A stretch of DNA of 64,000 nt from contig NZ_CP114887.1 of NCBI RefSeq assembly GCF_028747805.1, positions 2,845,501 to 2,909,500 on the forward strand, written 5' to 3'. Under the pieces are notes generated by a model. It was not told the origin of the DNA and did not search any database. It worked only from the letters and a program-made list of their open reading frames with translations. A program made the translations under genes and the position numbers. Source of the DNA: Solibacillus daqui. GTDB taxonomy: Bacteria; Bacillota; Bacilli; Bacillales_A; Planococcaceae. This document shows positions 53,858 to 63,469 of this stretch, piece by piece; within the stretch, counting starts at the first letter, position 1; the number at the start of each line of letters is the position of its first letter.

Positions 53858-56263
53858 TTATCGTACTTCTGCACCTGCTTGAGCCAATGCTTTTAGTACT
53901 TTGTTATGTGCAGCTACGACTTCTTCATCTGTTAACGTACGTTCTGGATCGAAGTAAGTTAATGAGAAAGCAACTGATTTTTTTCCTGGTGCCATTTTCT
54001 CACCAGAGTATACGTCAAATACTTTCACATCTTTTAATAAGCTAGTGCCTGCTCCTTTAATAATGCTTACGATTTCACCTGCAGCAGTTGTTACATCAAG
54101 CTCTAACGCGATGTCACGGCTCATAGCAGGGAAACGAGGAATGATGTTGTAAACTAATTCTTCTTTAGTTGCAACTAAAATCGCGCGTAAGTTTAATTCT
54201 GCTACATATGTTTCTTTTACATCAAATGCTTTTTGCTCTTGTGGGTGAAGCTGCGCGATTATCCCAACTTTTTCGCCATCTAAGAAAACTTCGGCAGTAC
54301 GGCCTGGATGCAGCCCGTCTAACTGAGCTTTTGCGTAAGAAACACGAGCTGTTAAGCCTAATTTTTCAAATACTGCTTCCACAATACCTTTTGCTACGAA
54401 GAAATCTACATTTTTCTTCTCACCTTGCCATGTATTGTCAATCCATTTACCAGTTAATACAAGCGCTAAATGCTCTTCTTCAAATGGAAGCTCTTCCGCA
54501 GTTTGACCAAGGAATACAGAACCAATTTCATATAATGCCACTGTTTCTGCTTGGCGTGCTACGTTGTAAGCTGCTGCTTCTACTAAATGTGGAATTAAGC
54601 TTTGACGTAATGTTGAACGCTCTTCAGACATTGGCATTAATAATTTTGTTGTTTCTTCTGCCTTTAACGCGAACTTTTGAGAAAGGGCTGCAGACGTTAA
54701 TGAATACGTCACTGCCTGGTAAAGACCCGCGCCCTCAATAACGTTACGCACAATACGGCGACCCGCTTGATATGGTGTTAAGCTTCCGATTTGCTCACTT
54801 GCTGGTAAGCTTACAGGAATTTCATCATATCCATACATACGTGCGATTTCTTCCACAATATCCTCTGGAATTTTAATGTCTTGGCGGCGAGTTGGCGCAT
54901 CAATAATTAATAAACCATTTGCTGCTTCTACATCGAATTTTAAACGATTTAAAATAGATAACATATCTTCTAATGAAATCTTCATACCTAAACGACCATT
55001 AATGAAGTCTGGAGATACAATCACACGAGTAGGTGCTTTATCTAACTCATCTACTAACACTGTACCTTCTAATACTTCACCACCTGCAAGTTCAGCCAGT
55101 AATTGTGCTGCACGATCTGCTGCTGGTAACACACGGTTCGGATCTACACCTTTTTCAAAACGAGCTGATGAGTCCGAACGTAAGCCGATATCTTTTGAAG
55201 TACGACGCACGCTTGCTGGGTTGAAGTAAGCTGATTCGATTACTACTGTTGTTGTCGTATCAGAAACCTCTGATTTTGCTCCACCCATTACACCAGCAAC
55301 AGCTTCAGCTTCTTGACCGTTTGTGATCATTAAGTTATGTGACGCTAATGTACGCTCTTGGTCATCTAAAGTAGTAATGACTTCACCGTCTTTTGCCATA
55401 CGCGTTACGATTTCGCCTGTTGCAAGCTTGTCGTAGTCGAATGCGTGAAGTGGTTGACCATATTCCATTAACACGTAGTTCGTAATATCCACTACATTGT
55501 TATGTGGACGTACGCCTGCAGCCATTAAATAATGTTGTAACCATAATGGAGACTCTTTTACTTCAATGTTTTTTACAACTTTCGCTGCATACACTGGGTT
55601 GGCTTCTTTATCTTCTACTGATAATTTTAAAACATCAGCTGCTTTTTCAGAAGAAGTAGCATATGAAATTTCAGGTAATTTTACTTCTTGCTCTAAAATT
55701 GCAGCTACTTCATAAGCAACACCTAGCATGCTCATTGCGTCAGAACGATTTGGCGTTAATCCAAGCTCTAATACAGTGTCGCATAGACCTAAAACTTCTA
55801 AAGCATCTGCACCTGGAGTCGCATCTGCTGGTAACACGTAAATACCTTCCGCGTAAGCTTTTGGTACAAGACGACCTTCGATACCTAGCTCTTGTAATGA
55901 GCAAATCATACCGTTTGATTCTTGACCACGTAATTTCGCTTTTTTAATTTTAATGCCGCCTGGTAATTTTGCACCTGGGCGTGCAACGATTACTTTTTGA
56001 CCTGCGTCAACGTTTGGTGCACCACATACAATTTGTTGTAGCTCTTCTTCGCCAACATCAACTTGGCAAACATTTAATTTATCTGCTTCCGGGTGCTTTT
56101 CTTTTGATACAACGTGACCGACAACAACATTTGTCATCCCTGATGCACGATCGATTACCGCATCCACTTCAATACCCGCGCGCGTAATTTTTTCAGCTAA
56201 TGCGTTTGCTTCTAACGCTGAAATATCAACATATTGACTTAACCATTTTAATGATACTAACAT
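53858..56263 (-). CDS. pheT: Phenylalanyl-tRNA synthetase beta subunit
   Basis: 801 residues: N-terminal tRNA-binding (EMAP-like) domain with VVVGHVVSKEKHPEADKLNVCQVDVG, B3/B4 editing domain (GLTPNRSDAMSMLGVAYEVAAI; VMGGAKSEVSDTTT), B5 domain with DDTR-like segment DAPTRRQDIKIPEDIVEEIARMYGYDEIP, and the C-terminal anticodon-binding FDX-ACB domain (FPAMSRDIALELD). It lies 14 bases after pheS in the same operon under T-box control. Confidence 0.97.
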   Translation of the reverse strand: MLVSLKWLSQYVDISALEANALAEKITRAGIEVDAVIDRASGMTNVVVGHVVSKEKHPEADKLNVCQVDVGEEELQQIVCGAPNVDAGQKVIVARPGAKLPGGIKIKKAKLRGQESNGMICSLQELGIEGRLVPKAYAEGIYVLPADATPGADALEVLGLCDTVLELGLTPNRSDAMSMLGVAYEVAAILEQEVKLPEISYATSSEKAADVLKLSVEDKEANPVYAAKVVKNIEVKESPLWLQHYLMAAGVRPHNNVVDITNYVLMEYGQPLHAFDYDKLATGEIVTRMAKDGEVITTLDDQERTLASHNLMITNGQEAEAVAGVMGGAKSEVSDTTTTVVIESAYFNPASVRRTSKDIGLRSDSSARFEKGVDPNRVLPAADRAAQLLAELAGGEVLEGTVLVDELDKAPTRVIVSPDFINGRLGMKISLEDMLSILNRLKFDVEAANGLLIIDAPTRRQDIKIPEDIVEEIARMYGYDEIPVSLPASEQIGSLTPYQAGRRIVRNVIEGAGLYQAVTYSLTSAALSQKFALKAEETTKLLMPMSEERSTLRQSLIPHLVEAAAYNVARQAETVALYEIGSVFLGQTAEELPFEEEHLALVLTGKWIDNTWQGEKKNVDFFVAKGIVEAVFEKLGLTARVSYAKAQLDGLHPGRTAEVFLDGEKVGIIAQLHPQEQKAFDVKETYVAELNLRAILVATKEELVYNIIPRFPAMSRDIALELDVTTAAGEIVSIIKGAGTSLLKDVKVFDVYSGEKMAPGKKSVAFSLTYFDPERTLTDEEVVAAHNKVLKALAQAGAEVR

Positions 56264-56277
56264 TTCGATTGTCCTCC

Positions 56278-57315
56278 TTACACTTCTGCCTGGTGGAATT
56301 GTGATAAGAAGCGTGTGTCATTTGTATAGAAATGACGAATATCATCCACACCGTATTTTAACATTGCGATACGTTCTGCACCGATACCGAACGCGAAGCC
56401 TGATAATTTTGTTGAATCGTAACCAGCCATTTCAAGTACGTTCGGATGAACCATACCTGCGCCTAAAATTTCAATCCAACCAGTTTGCTTACATACGTTA
56501 CAGCCTTTACCAGAACATTTATGGCAAGATACATCTACTTCTACAGAAGGCTCTGTGAATGGGAAGAATGACGGACGTAAGCGAATTTCACGCTCTGCAC
56601 CAAACATTTTCTTAGCTAACGCATCTAATGTCCCTTTAAGGTCTGACATGCGAATGTTCTCGCCAATAACTAACCCTTCGATTTGCATGAATTGGTGAGA
56701 GTGTGTTGCATCGTCTGTATCACGACGGAATACTTTACCCGGGCAAATTACGCGAATTGGCTCGCCTTTTTTCGCTTCCATTGTACGTGCTTGTACTGGT
56801 GAAGTATGTGTACGTAATAATGTTTCTTCAGAGATGTAGAATGAATCCTGCATGTCACGTGCTGGGTGCCCTTTTGGTAAGTTCATCGCTTCGAAGTTGT
56901 AGTAGTCTTTTTCTACTTCTGGTCCTTCTACGATTTCATAGCCCATACCTAAGAATAGATCTTCGATTTCTTCAATTACACGCGTTAATAAGTGACGGTT
57001 CCCTACGCGTACTTTCGCACCTGGTAATGTTACGTCGATTGATTCACTTTCAAGCTGCGCTAAAATTGCGGCCTCTTCTAAAACCGTAACTTTCTTTTCA
57101 AGTTCTGCTGTAACATTTTCGCGCACTGTGTTAACAAGTGCTCCCATTTTTGGGCGCTCTTCAGCAGAAAGCTTCCCCATTCCTTTTAATAAGTCCGTAA
57201 TAGGTCCTTTTTTACCTAAATACGCAACTCGAACTTCGTTTAATGCTTTTAAATCAGCCGCTTCAGCAATTTTCGCTAAAGCTTCTTGCTCTAATTGCTT
57301 TAATTGTTGTTCCAT
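56278..57315 (-). CDS. pheS: Phenylalanyl-tRNA synthetase alpha subunit
   Basis: 345 residues; catalytic class II synthetase subunit. A helical coiled-coil N-terminus (about 1-85) precedes motif 1 ([40 protein letters not shown]), motif 2 ([19 protein letters not shown]) and motif 3 ([17 protein letters not shown]). [17 protein letters not shown] is the zinc-like insert of Firmicute PheS. AAAGGAGG precedes the ATG. The T-box leader lies just upstream. Confidence 0.97.
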   Translation of the reverse strand: MEQQLKQLEQEALAKIAEAADLKALNEVRVAYLGKKGPITDLLKGMGKLSAEERPKMGALVNTVRENVTAELEKKVTVLEEAAILAQLESESIDVTLPGAKVRVGNRHLLTRVIEEIEDLFLGMGYEIVEGPEVEKDYYNFEAMNLPKGHPARDMQDSFYISEETLLRTHTSPVQARTMEAKKGEPIRVICPGKVFRRDTDDATHSHQFMQIEGLVIGENIRMSDLKGTLDALAKKMFGAEREIRLRPSFFPFTEPSVEVDVSCHKCSGKGCNVCKQTGWIEILGAGMVHPNVLEMAGYDSTKLSGFAFGIGAERIAMLKYGVDDIRHFYTNDTRFLSQFHQAEV

Positions 57316-57375
57316 TTATAAAATCCTCCTTTATATCGTTTTTTCATAGCGTGTAATTTACAACATTTATGAAAA

Positions 57376-57636
57376 CAAAAAAACCTCGCCCCTATAAAAG
57401 GGACGAGGACGAGTTTCGCGGTACCACCCTAGTTATTGCTAAAAAAGCAATCACTTCATTGGAGCTAACGACTGTTTCCAGCCGGCTATCCTTTCACCAA
57501 AATCGGCTCCCGGACGCTGCTCGCGGGGTGAACTTCATTATACGTTTTGTTAGCGTGCTTTCAGTCAGTGACGCGCTTTTCCTAAAACAAAACATGTATA
57601 ATTACTCTTCCCGGTCAAAGCATTTAGTAATTATTC
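57376..57636 (-). promoter_or_regulatory. T-box riboswitch controlling pheST
   Basis: Minus-strand leader with the T-box core AGGGTGGTACCGCGAAA (57414-57430) followed by a terminator hairpin CCTCGTCCC / GGGGCGAGG and TTTTTTT (57376-57408). A Phe codon TTC at 57530-57532 (in GAAGTTCACC) is the likely specifier. Uncharged tRNA-Phe should stabilise the antiterminator and switch on pheST. Confidence 0.92.
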
Positions 57637-57643
57637 TTCAATT

Positions 57644-57672
57644 AGTCTACTCGATTTTTTAGCATTTTTCAA
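57644..57672 (-). promoter_or_regulatory. Promoter of the pheST leader
   Basis: TTGAAA, 17-base spacer, TAGACT on the minus strand. Both boxes overlap the ends of a perfect 13-bp inverted repeat (57634-57646 with 57672-57684). Confidence 0.6.
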
Positions 57673-57694
57673 CTAATTGAAGAAATTCGATTGA

Positions 57695-57976
57695 TTACAT
57701 ATCCCAAAGAAGGATTAAAAGTGTACCAAGAATTGTCATAACTACTAAACCTATACCGTATACAATGTTTGAATAAATTGACCAACGATCTTCTGTTTCA
57801 CCTGCGTGCATGAAAACTGCAAACTGTAAAGTCGCTTGTATAAACGCTGTTACTATAAGAACGATCATTCCTGTAGTGAACGACATATCTGTAAAGTAAA
57901 CAAGCATCGCAATCACAGTTAATACTAGTGAGAACAAGAAGCCCATTACTTGGCCAATTGGAAAGAACTTAGCCAT
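57695..57976 (-). CDS. qoxD: Quinol oxidase aa3 subunit IV
   Basis: 93-residue membrane protein with three helices (IGQVMGFLFSLVLTVIAMLVYF; GMIVLIVTAFIQATLQFAVFMHAG; YGIGLVVMTILGTLLILLWDM). FIQATLQFAVFMH is typical of cytochrome oxidase subunit IV. Last gene of qoxABCD, three bases after qoxC. Confidence 0.93.
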   Translation of the reverse strand: MAKFFPIGQVMGFLFSLVLTVIAMLVYFTDMSFTTGMIVLIVTAFIQATLQFAVFMHAGETEDRWSIYSNIVYGIGLVVMTILGTLLILLWDM

Positions 57977-57979
57977 AAA

Positions 57980-58579
57980 TTACATCATTCCTTTCAGGTA
58001 AATGAAACTGAAGATGAAAATCCAAACAACGTCTAGGAAGTGCCAGTAAAGTGAGAATACAAATGTTTTACCAGCTGTAACTGAGTTTAATCCACGTTTC
58101 CAAATTTGGAAGATGATGAATGAACCCCAGCATAGACCCATTGTTACGTGTAGTCCGTGTGTTCCTAAAGTTGTTAATAGTATCGACGTGAAGGCACTAA
58201 CTGATAACCCTGCACCGATGTGTACATAGTGTTTAAATTCGTAGATTTCAACACCTAAGAATACTGCACCTAAAAGTAGTGTAATAACCATGAAACTAAT
58301 TGTAGCTTTTTTACTACCAATGCGCATTGCATGAATTGCTAAACCAATTGTAAAACTTGATGTTAAAAGAACGAATGTTTCAATTAACACTGGTGTAATT
58401 TCGAAAATTTCTGCACCAGTTGGACCCGCACCTGTGCGATCAACTAATGTGAAGTATGATGCGAATAATGTACCGAATAACATAATCTCCGCACCTAGGA
58501 ACACCCAGAAACCAAAGATTTTCAGGTTGTTTTCCTCTGTAGAGTACTCTAATGGAACGTTGTTATTAACCTTACCCAT
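57980..58579 (-). CDS. qoxC: Quinol oxidase aa3 subunit III
   Basis: 199-residue membrane protein with five helices; FWVFLGAEIMLFGTLFASYF, the Glu in LGVEIYEF and GTHGLHVTMGLCWG are subunit III landmarks, and YWHFLDVVWIFIFSFIYL is the closing helix. The start overlaps the qoxB stop by one base. Confidence 0.95.
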   Translation of the reverse strand: MGKVNNNVPLEYSTEENNLKIFGFWVFLGAEIMLFGTLFASYFTLVDRTGAGPTGAEIFEITPVLIETFVLLTSSFTIGLAIHAMRIGSKKATISFMVITLLLGAVFLGVEIYEFKHYVHIGAGLSVSAFTSILLTTLGTHGLHVTMGLCWGSFIIFQIWKRGLNSVTAGKTFVFSLYWHFLDVVWIFIFSFIYLKGMM

Positions 58580-60543
58580 TATTTCGCACCTCCTTTTTGA
58601 GCATGTTTTTTCTCGTCTTCTTCGACTTCATGAGCATGAATATGGTAGCCATGATCGTCTTCTAATGAACGGTAAGCCATACAAGCAAGAATTCCAATTA
58701 AACCGAAGATTGCTAAGTACCACATACTGAATACAAATGCGAACCCAGCGATGAAGAAGAATACTGACATAACAAATGTTTGCCCTGAGTTATTAGGCAT
58801 ATGAATGTCTTCAATTTTACCTTTAAATAACTGCGTACCTTTTTTCTTAGAATCCCAGAATGCTTCTTCTGACGCGTCAGTTACATCTGGAGTAATTGCA
58901 AAGTTATAGTGTGGAATTGGCGTATGCGTTGCCCATTCAAGACCACGTGCATTCCAAGGGTCGCTTGAAATATCGCGTGGAGAGTTTTTAAAGCTGTACC
59001 AAATGTTCCAAACGATCATTATGAATGAAACTGTCATAATACCAGCACCAACGAATGATACCATGTTTAAGAATGAGAAGCCTGTCGCATCAGAGTAAGT
59101 GTACATACGACGCGCTTGACCATCAAGACCCGTAATGTACATTGGAATGAACGCTAGTACGAAACCAATAGACATTACCCAAACAGTTGCTTTACCGATT
59201 TTCTCGTTAAGCATGAAGCCAAACATTTTTGGCCAGTAGAATGTTAAACCAGCTAGCATCGCGTAAACAACACCTGGGATGATTACGTTATGGAAGTGGG
59301 CTACTAAGAACATTGTGTTGTGGTATTGGTAGTCAGCTGCTGACATCGCAAGCATAACCCCTGTTACACCACCAAGAGTGAATAATGGAATGAAATGCAT
59401 CGCATAAAGCATTGGCGTTGTCATTTCAATCTTACCTTTGTAAAGCGTAAACAACCAGTTGAAGATTTTAACCCCTGTTGGAATTGCAATCGCCATTGTT
59501 GTAATCGAGAAGATTGAGTTTGTAAATGCACCTTGCCCCATCGTGAAGAAGTGGTGCGTCCATACTGCGAATGAGAAGACCGAAATAACTATCATCGACC
59601 AAACCATTGACGTATAACCATAAAGGTTACGACGAGCAAATGTTGAGATAACCTCAGAGAAAATACCGAATGCCGGTAAAATTAGGATGTATACTTCAGG
59701 GTGGCCCCATACCCAGAATAGGTTGGCCCAAAGCATATCCATACCACCGTTAACAGTCGTAAAGAAGTTTGTAGCAAATAAGCGATCCATCGTACCCATT
59801 GCTAATGCAACTGTTAATACTGGGAACGCGAATACGATAATTAAGTTGGCAATCAGTGCAGACCAAGTGAACATTGGCATTTTGAATAATGTCATACCTG
59901 GGGCACGCATTTTCATAATTGTCGTAATGAAGTTAATACCTGTCATTAACGTACCAAGACCCGCAATTTGTAATGCTATCATGTAATAGTTTGTACCAAC
60001 ACTCGTACTAAATTCATTACCCGCTAACGGGAAGTAAGATGTCCAACCAGAATCTGGAGAACCACCGATTACGAATGAGATATTAAATAATCCCATACCC
60101 ATAAAGAATAACCAGAATGCTAAGTTGTTTAAACGTGGGAACGCTACGTCACGTGCCCCGATTTGTAATGGTACTAAAAAGTTAAAGAAGAAAGTAATGA
60201 ATGGCATTGCCATGAACAGGATCATTACAACCCCGTGTGTTGTAAATACTTCGTTATAGTGCTGTGCTTCTAAAAATGTATTTTCTGGAACAGCAAGTTG
60301 CATACGAAGCATTACGGCATCTACACCACCACGGAATAGCATAACTAGAGCCGTAATTAAGTACATAATACCGATTTTTTTATGGTCAACAGTTGTAATC
60401 CACTCACGCCATAAGTAACCCCATAATTTAAAATACGTAACAACTGCTACTAATGCGATTGTACCAAAAACAATCGAAGCCATTGCGATATAAATTAATA
60501 GACTTGGATGTGGAATTGCAAACTGTGCAAAGAATTCCTTCAT
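58579..60543 (-). CDS. qoxB: Quinol oxidase aa3 subunit I
   Basis: 654-residue haem-copper oxidase core with about 14-15 helices. Haem a ligand in [16 protein letters not shown]; CuB and the cross-linked Tyr region in [24 protein letters not shown]; and the second haem ligands in [18 protein letters not shown] fixes it as an A-type oxidase with a K-channel Tyr. A His/Asp-rich C-terminal tail follows helix 15. Confidence 0.96.
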   Translation of the reverse strand: MKEFFAQFAIPHPSLLIYIAMASIVFGTIALVAVVTYFKLWGYLWREWITTVDHKKIGIMYLITALVMLFRGGVDAVMLRMQLAVPENTFLEAQHYNEVFTTHGVVMILFMAMPFITFFFNFLVPLQIGARDVAFPRLNNLAFWLFFMGMGLFNISFVIGGSPDSGWTSYFPLAGNEFSTSVGTNYYMIALQIAGLGTLMTGINFITTIMKMRAPGMTLFKMPMFTWSALIANLIIVFAFPVLTVALAMGTMDRLFATNFFTTVNGGMDMLWANLFWVWGHPEVYILILPAFGIFSEVISTFARRNLYGYTSMVWSMIVISVFSFAVWTHHFFTMGQGAFTNSIFSITTMAIAIPTGVKIFNWLFTLYKGKIEMTTPMLYAMHFIPLFTLGGVTGVMLAMSAADYQYHNTMFLVAHFHNVIIPGVVYAMLAGLTFYWPKMFGFMLNEKIGKATVWVMSIGFVLAFIPMYITGLDGQARRMYTYSDATGFSFLNMVSFVGAGIMTVSFIMIVWNIWYSFKNSPRDISSDPWNARGLEWATHTPIPHYNFAITPDVTDASEEAFWDSKKKGTQLFKGKIEDIHMPNNSGQTFVMSVFFFIAGFAFVFSMWYLAIFGLIGILACMAYRSLEDDHGYHIHAHEVEEDEKKHAQKGGAK

Positions 60544-60573
60544 TGTAGTACTCCTTTCGAGTTTAATACTTGC

Positions 60574-61449
60574 TTATTCGTGTGAAGAATGATCTTCCGC
60601 TGCTTCGTCATCATGATGCTCGTGATGAGGAGCTGGTGAGAACTCTAAGTGAGTTCCAGTGTAAGTTGATTTACCAAGATGACCTGGTTCTAATAACTCA
60701 TCGAATTTTTCTTCAGTAATAGGATCAGCAGTTTCATGAACCTCTGTTACCCACTCGTCAAATTCTTTTGCAGTCATTGCTTTTACATCAAAAATATTTT
60801 CTGCTGTACCGCGACCAGAGAAGTTCGCGTTACGACCCCAGAATTCACCTGGGTTATCAGCTGCTAAGTGTAAAGTTGTTACCATGTCAGACATTGCATA
60901 TTTCTGTCCACCTAGTTGTGGAATCCAGAAACTAGTAATTGGGCCGAATGAATATAATTTAAATTCAACTGGTCGATTTGCTGGAATGTAAACATAGTTC
61001 ACTGTCTCAATACCTTGTTCTGGGTAACTAAAATGCCATTTCCAGTCAGATGAAGAAGCATAAATTACAAGTGGTTCTTGATCTTCGTATCCTTCTGGGA
61101 CATTTTCTACAATGTAGTTACTCTTTACAGATACTACAGATAAGAATATTACAATAATAACCGGAATCCCAATCATAATTGTTTCTACAAGCCAGTGACC
61201 ATGAATATGTGGCGGCTCGTAATCAGCACTTTGTTTTGAAGCACGGTACTTAAATAACATAAATATCAAAATCGCTACTACCGTGATTACAATACCACCC
61301 ATCAGAGTAATTAATAACATCGTATCGTCTGCTTGGCGTTGTGCTTGAGGACCTTTAGGGTCAAGTACTGTTAATTTGTCATTACAACCTGCTAATAACA
61401 CTGCACTTAAACCAATGAAAGATAGTAAAGTTGCCTTCAGATTTTTCAT
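60574..61449 (-). CDS. qoxA: Quinol oxidase aa3 subunit II (lipoprotein)
   Basis: 291 residues. A lipoprotein signal peptide ends in LSAVLLAGC (Cys23 lipidated), followed by two helices (TLMGGIVITVVAILIFMLF and IMIGIPVIIVIFLSVV) and the cupredoxin domain. The CuA cysteines are absent and there is no cytochrome c domain, which makes it a menaquinol oxidase subunit and not a cytochrome c oxidase. The C-terminus is His/Glu-rich. AAAGGAG precedes the ATG. First gene of qoxABCD. Confidence 0.95.
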   Translation of the reverse strand: MKNLKATLLSFIGLSAVLLAGCNDKLTVLDPKGPQAQRQADDTMLLITLMGGIVITVVAILIFMLFKYRASKQSADYEPPHIHGHWLVETIMIGIPVIIVIFLSVVSVKSNYIVENVPEGYEDQEPLVIYASSSDWKWHFSYPEQGIETVNYVYIPANRPVEFKLYSFGPITSFWIPQLGGQKYAMSDMVTTLHLAADNPGEFWGRNANFSGRGTAENIFDVKAMTAKEFDEWVTEVHETADPITEEKFDELLEPGHLGKSTYTGTHLEFSPAPHHEHHDDEAAEDHSSHE

Positions 61450-62031
61450 AGTTGGACTCCTTTCCAATATATCGATCTTGTTAGAATTTCGCGTAGCTTG
61501 CAAACTTTGCAAACAAAATAAAGAAACAATGCATGTCATGGAAAATGTTTTCTACTTTCCCACTATGGTAATAGTAGAAAATAAAAATATTTCTAGGATA
61601 CATACACAATTGAATTTGGTATGTACAGTTTTACTCATATAAAAACATTTAACTTCGTTTCCACATGAAAAAATTATTTTGTTTAGCATGTTGCGTTAAT
61701 TTATTTTCTAACCTTCCTCGATTTTAGTGAAACATCAAATAAGTGTCAAAACATCAAATTGGAAAAAAGCCTTTTTTATTACTATTTCCTCAAATTTATT
61801 TTTCATTATTTCAAAATATCGATAGGAAACCCAGTAAAACCGCGCAATTACGAGCATTAAAATTCACATTGTTAAAATTGACATTTCTATGAACTTCTCA
61901 AAGTTCACCTTTTCCGAACTATCTGAATTATCCGCATGACGTAAATTTTGGGTTTATCTTACAGTTGTTTACCAATAATTATAAAAATAAGGGATTGTAA
62001 GCACTAAACTTACAATCCCGTTACTTATAAT
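61450..62031. other. Intergenic region upstream of qoxA
   Basis: About 580 AT-rich bases. It contains a 9-bp inverted repeat (TTTTCTACT at 61548-61556, AGTAGAAAA at 61573-61581) about 100 bases upstream of qoxA that may be a regulatory site, and the trmH-family terminator at the right end. No gene seen. Confidence 0.5.
61983..62019 (-). terminator. Terminator of the TrmH-family gene
   Basis: Perfect 11-bp GGGATTGTAAG / CTTACAATCCC hairpin followed by TTATTTTT on the minus strand. Confidence 0.88.
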
Positions 62032-62793
62032 TTATTTGACAAATGAGTATAATAAAATTCCCGTTGCTACTGCGACATTTAATGATTCTGCGCCACCTAA
62101 AATTGGAATAATGACATTTTGGTCTGTCTTGGCTAAGATTTGCGGATTAATACCGCTACCTTCATTTCCAACAATTAGTGCAAATGAATTAGTTTGTTCA
62201 ATTTCTTTGTAAGAAATCGATTCTTCTAGAGATGTTCCATATACCTTAACGTCATCTTGCTGTAATTGCTCAATCCATTCGATTAAATCCCCACGTACAA
62301 CAGGGATATGAAAATGTGAGCCCTGTGCTGATCGCAATGTTTTTGGATTGAATGCGTCTACACAGCCTTTTCCTAAAACGACTGCATCAATACCAGCTGC
62401 GTCTGCTGTACGAATCATTGTCCCGATATTACCTGGGTCTTGTACTGAATCGACTAATAATACTTTGCGCCAATCGTACTTCTCATCTTCCGAAATTTCA
62501 CGTTGCTTACAGTGCGCAAATACACCTTGAGAATTTTCTGTTTCTGCAATTTCCTTAGCAACTGAGTCATTTACATGTACTAACACAACATCATCAATCG
62601 CCCATAATAATGGTAAATCTACACCATCACGTACGATAATTTGAATGATTTGGTCTGTATGCTTTAATGCCTCTTCTACTAAATGAAAGCCTTCTACAAT
62701 ATATTCACCAGATTTTTCCCGCTCTTTACGCTGTGATACGAGTTTTTTCCAATGCTTTACGAGCGCATTTTGTGTTGATTCAATTCTTTTCAT
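62032..62793 (-). CDS. ysgA: TrmH/SpoU-family RNA 2'-O-methyltransferase (YsgA-like)
   Basis: 253 residues. An N-terminal L30e-like substrate-binding domain (about 1-95, beginning RIESTQNALVKHWKKLVSQRKERE) and a SPOUT knot domain with motifs VQDPGNIGTMIRTADAAGIDAVVLGKGC, ALIVGNEGSGI and IPILGGAESLNVAVATGILLY. Likely methylates a ribose in rRNA; target not known from sequence. In B. subtilis ysgA lies next to pheS; here qoxABCD separates them. Confidence 0.93.
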   Translation of the reverse strand: MKRIESTQNALVKHWKKLVSQRKEREKSGEYIVEGFHLVEEALKHTDQIIQIIVRDGVDLPLLWAIDDVVLVHVNDSVAKEIAETENSQGVFAHCKQREISEDEKYDWRKVLLVDSVQDPGNIGTMIRTADAAGIDAVVLGKGCVDAFNPKTLRSAQGSHFHIPVVRGDLIEWIEQLQQDDVKVYGTSLEESISYKEIEQTNSFALIVGNEGSGINPQILAKTDQNVIIPILGGAESLNVAVATGILLYSFVK

Positions 62794-62866
62794 AATTTCC
62801 CGTCCTTTATAAGTACTCGAAAATTCATTTTATCACAGAATCACTTTATTCCATAATGAGATGTGA

Positions 62867-62897
62867 TGTATAAAATTGAATTACTGCGAACACACTT
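62867..62897 (+). promoter_or_regulatory. Candidate sigma-G promoter of sspI
   Basis: TGTATA, 18-base spacer, CACACTT: near the sigma-G consensus (TGAATA-type -35, CATACTA -10). It lies about 20 bases upstream of the AAAGGAGG ribosome site. Confidence 0.5.
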
Positions 62898-62918
62898 CGT
62901 ATAAAGGAGGCGTTTTGA

Positions 62919-63128
62919 ATGGATTTTCAAATTCGACAAGCAATTACAGCCAATGTATTAGGGTCAGATGCAGCTGAATTCAAAGACATTGTAAATGATG
63001 CTATCTCTCGAGGAGAAGAACATCTATTACCTGGGTTAGGTGTATTTTTAGAAACTTGGTGGCAAGCATCAAATGAAGACGACCGAACACATTTTGCCGA
63101 AAAGCTAGCAGAAAAATTCGCAAATTAA
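62919..63128 (+). CDS. sspI: Small acid-soluble spore protein I
   Basis: 69-residue forespore protein. The sequence MDFQIRQAITANVLGSDA, the central SRGEEHLLPGLGVFLETWW and the FAEKLAEKF tail identify SspI. It is expressed in the developing spore and probably coats spore components. Own promoter and terminator. Same position next to ysgA as in B. subtilis. Confidence 0.95.
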   Translation: MDFQIRQAITANVLGSDAAEFKDIVNDAISRGEEHLLPGLGVFLETWWQASNEDDRTHFAEKLAEKFAN

Positions 63129-63133
63129 TAAAT

Positions 63134-63176
63134 GCCCATCTCAATTTTCTCTAATGGATTTTGAGATGGGCTATTA
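63134..63176 (+). terminator. Terminator after sspI
   Basis: GCCCATCTCAA / TTGAGATGGGC stem with a 16-base loop, then TATTATAATTTTT. Confidence 0.75.
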
Positions 63177-63243
63177 TAATTTTTGACGTATCCAAGTACT
63201 ATCCAATTGGTTTATTTTCAGATGACAAACTTTTTTCAAAAAC

Positions 63244-63282
63244 AAAAAAAGCAATCCAGCGTCTCCCGAATTGCTTTTTTCT
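63244..63282. terminator. Hairpin with T-runs on both strands
   Basis: AGCAAT / ATTGCT arms around a GC-rich loop; TTTTTTT on the minus strand and TTTTTT on the plus strand. On the minus strand it ends the T-box-like segment at 63284-63420. Confidence 0.6.
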
Positions 63283-63283
63283 A

Positions 63284-63420
63284 TGTAGTGATGGGGCATT
63301 CCATCTTGAATACAAACATCACTGTAGCGTACCACCCTTTGTCACAGCGTCTCCCATTTCAAAAGGCTTTACTCTACTACATCACTTGCTCGCTCTTCCT
63401 GCTTACAAATGCTGCACACC
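63284..63420 (-). promoter_or_regulatory. T-box-like structured segment without an obvious target gene
   Basis: On the minus strand AAAGGGTGGTACGCTACAG recalls the T-box core but lacks CCGCG. The downstream CATCACTACA can pair either with CAGTGATG next to the core or with AGTGATGTAGT further upstream, an alternative-pairing layout, and a T-run hairpin follows. No minus-strand gene starts downstream before two further terminators. It may be a relic of a leader whose gene was lost. Confidence 0.35.
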
Positions 63421-63422
63421 TT

Positions 63423-63463
63423 AAATAGATGAGACTACAACCGGTAGCACGCTTCATCTATTT
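63423..63463 (-). terminator. Hairpin at the argF 3' end
   Basis: Perfect 10-bp arms AAATAGATGA / TCATCTATTT right after the argF stop codon; only a short T-run follows. Confidence 0.55.
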
Positions 63464-63469
63464 CAATCT

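Noticed and set aside
60574..61449. Cytochrome c oxidase subunit II (ctaC)
   Set aside because: The CuA cysteines and the cytochrome c domain are missing, so quinol oxidase subunit II fits better.
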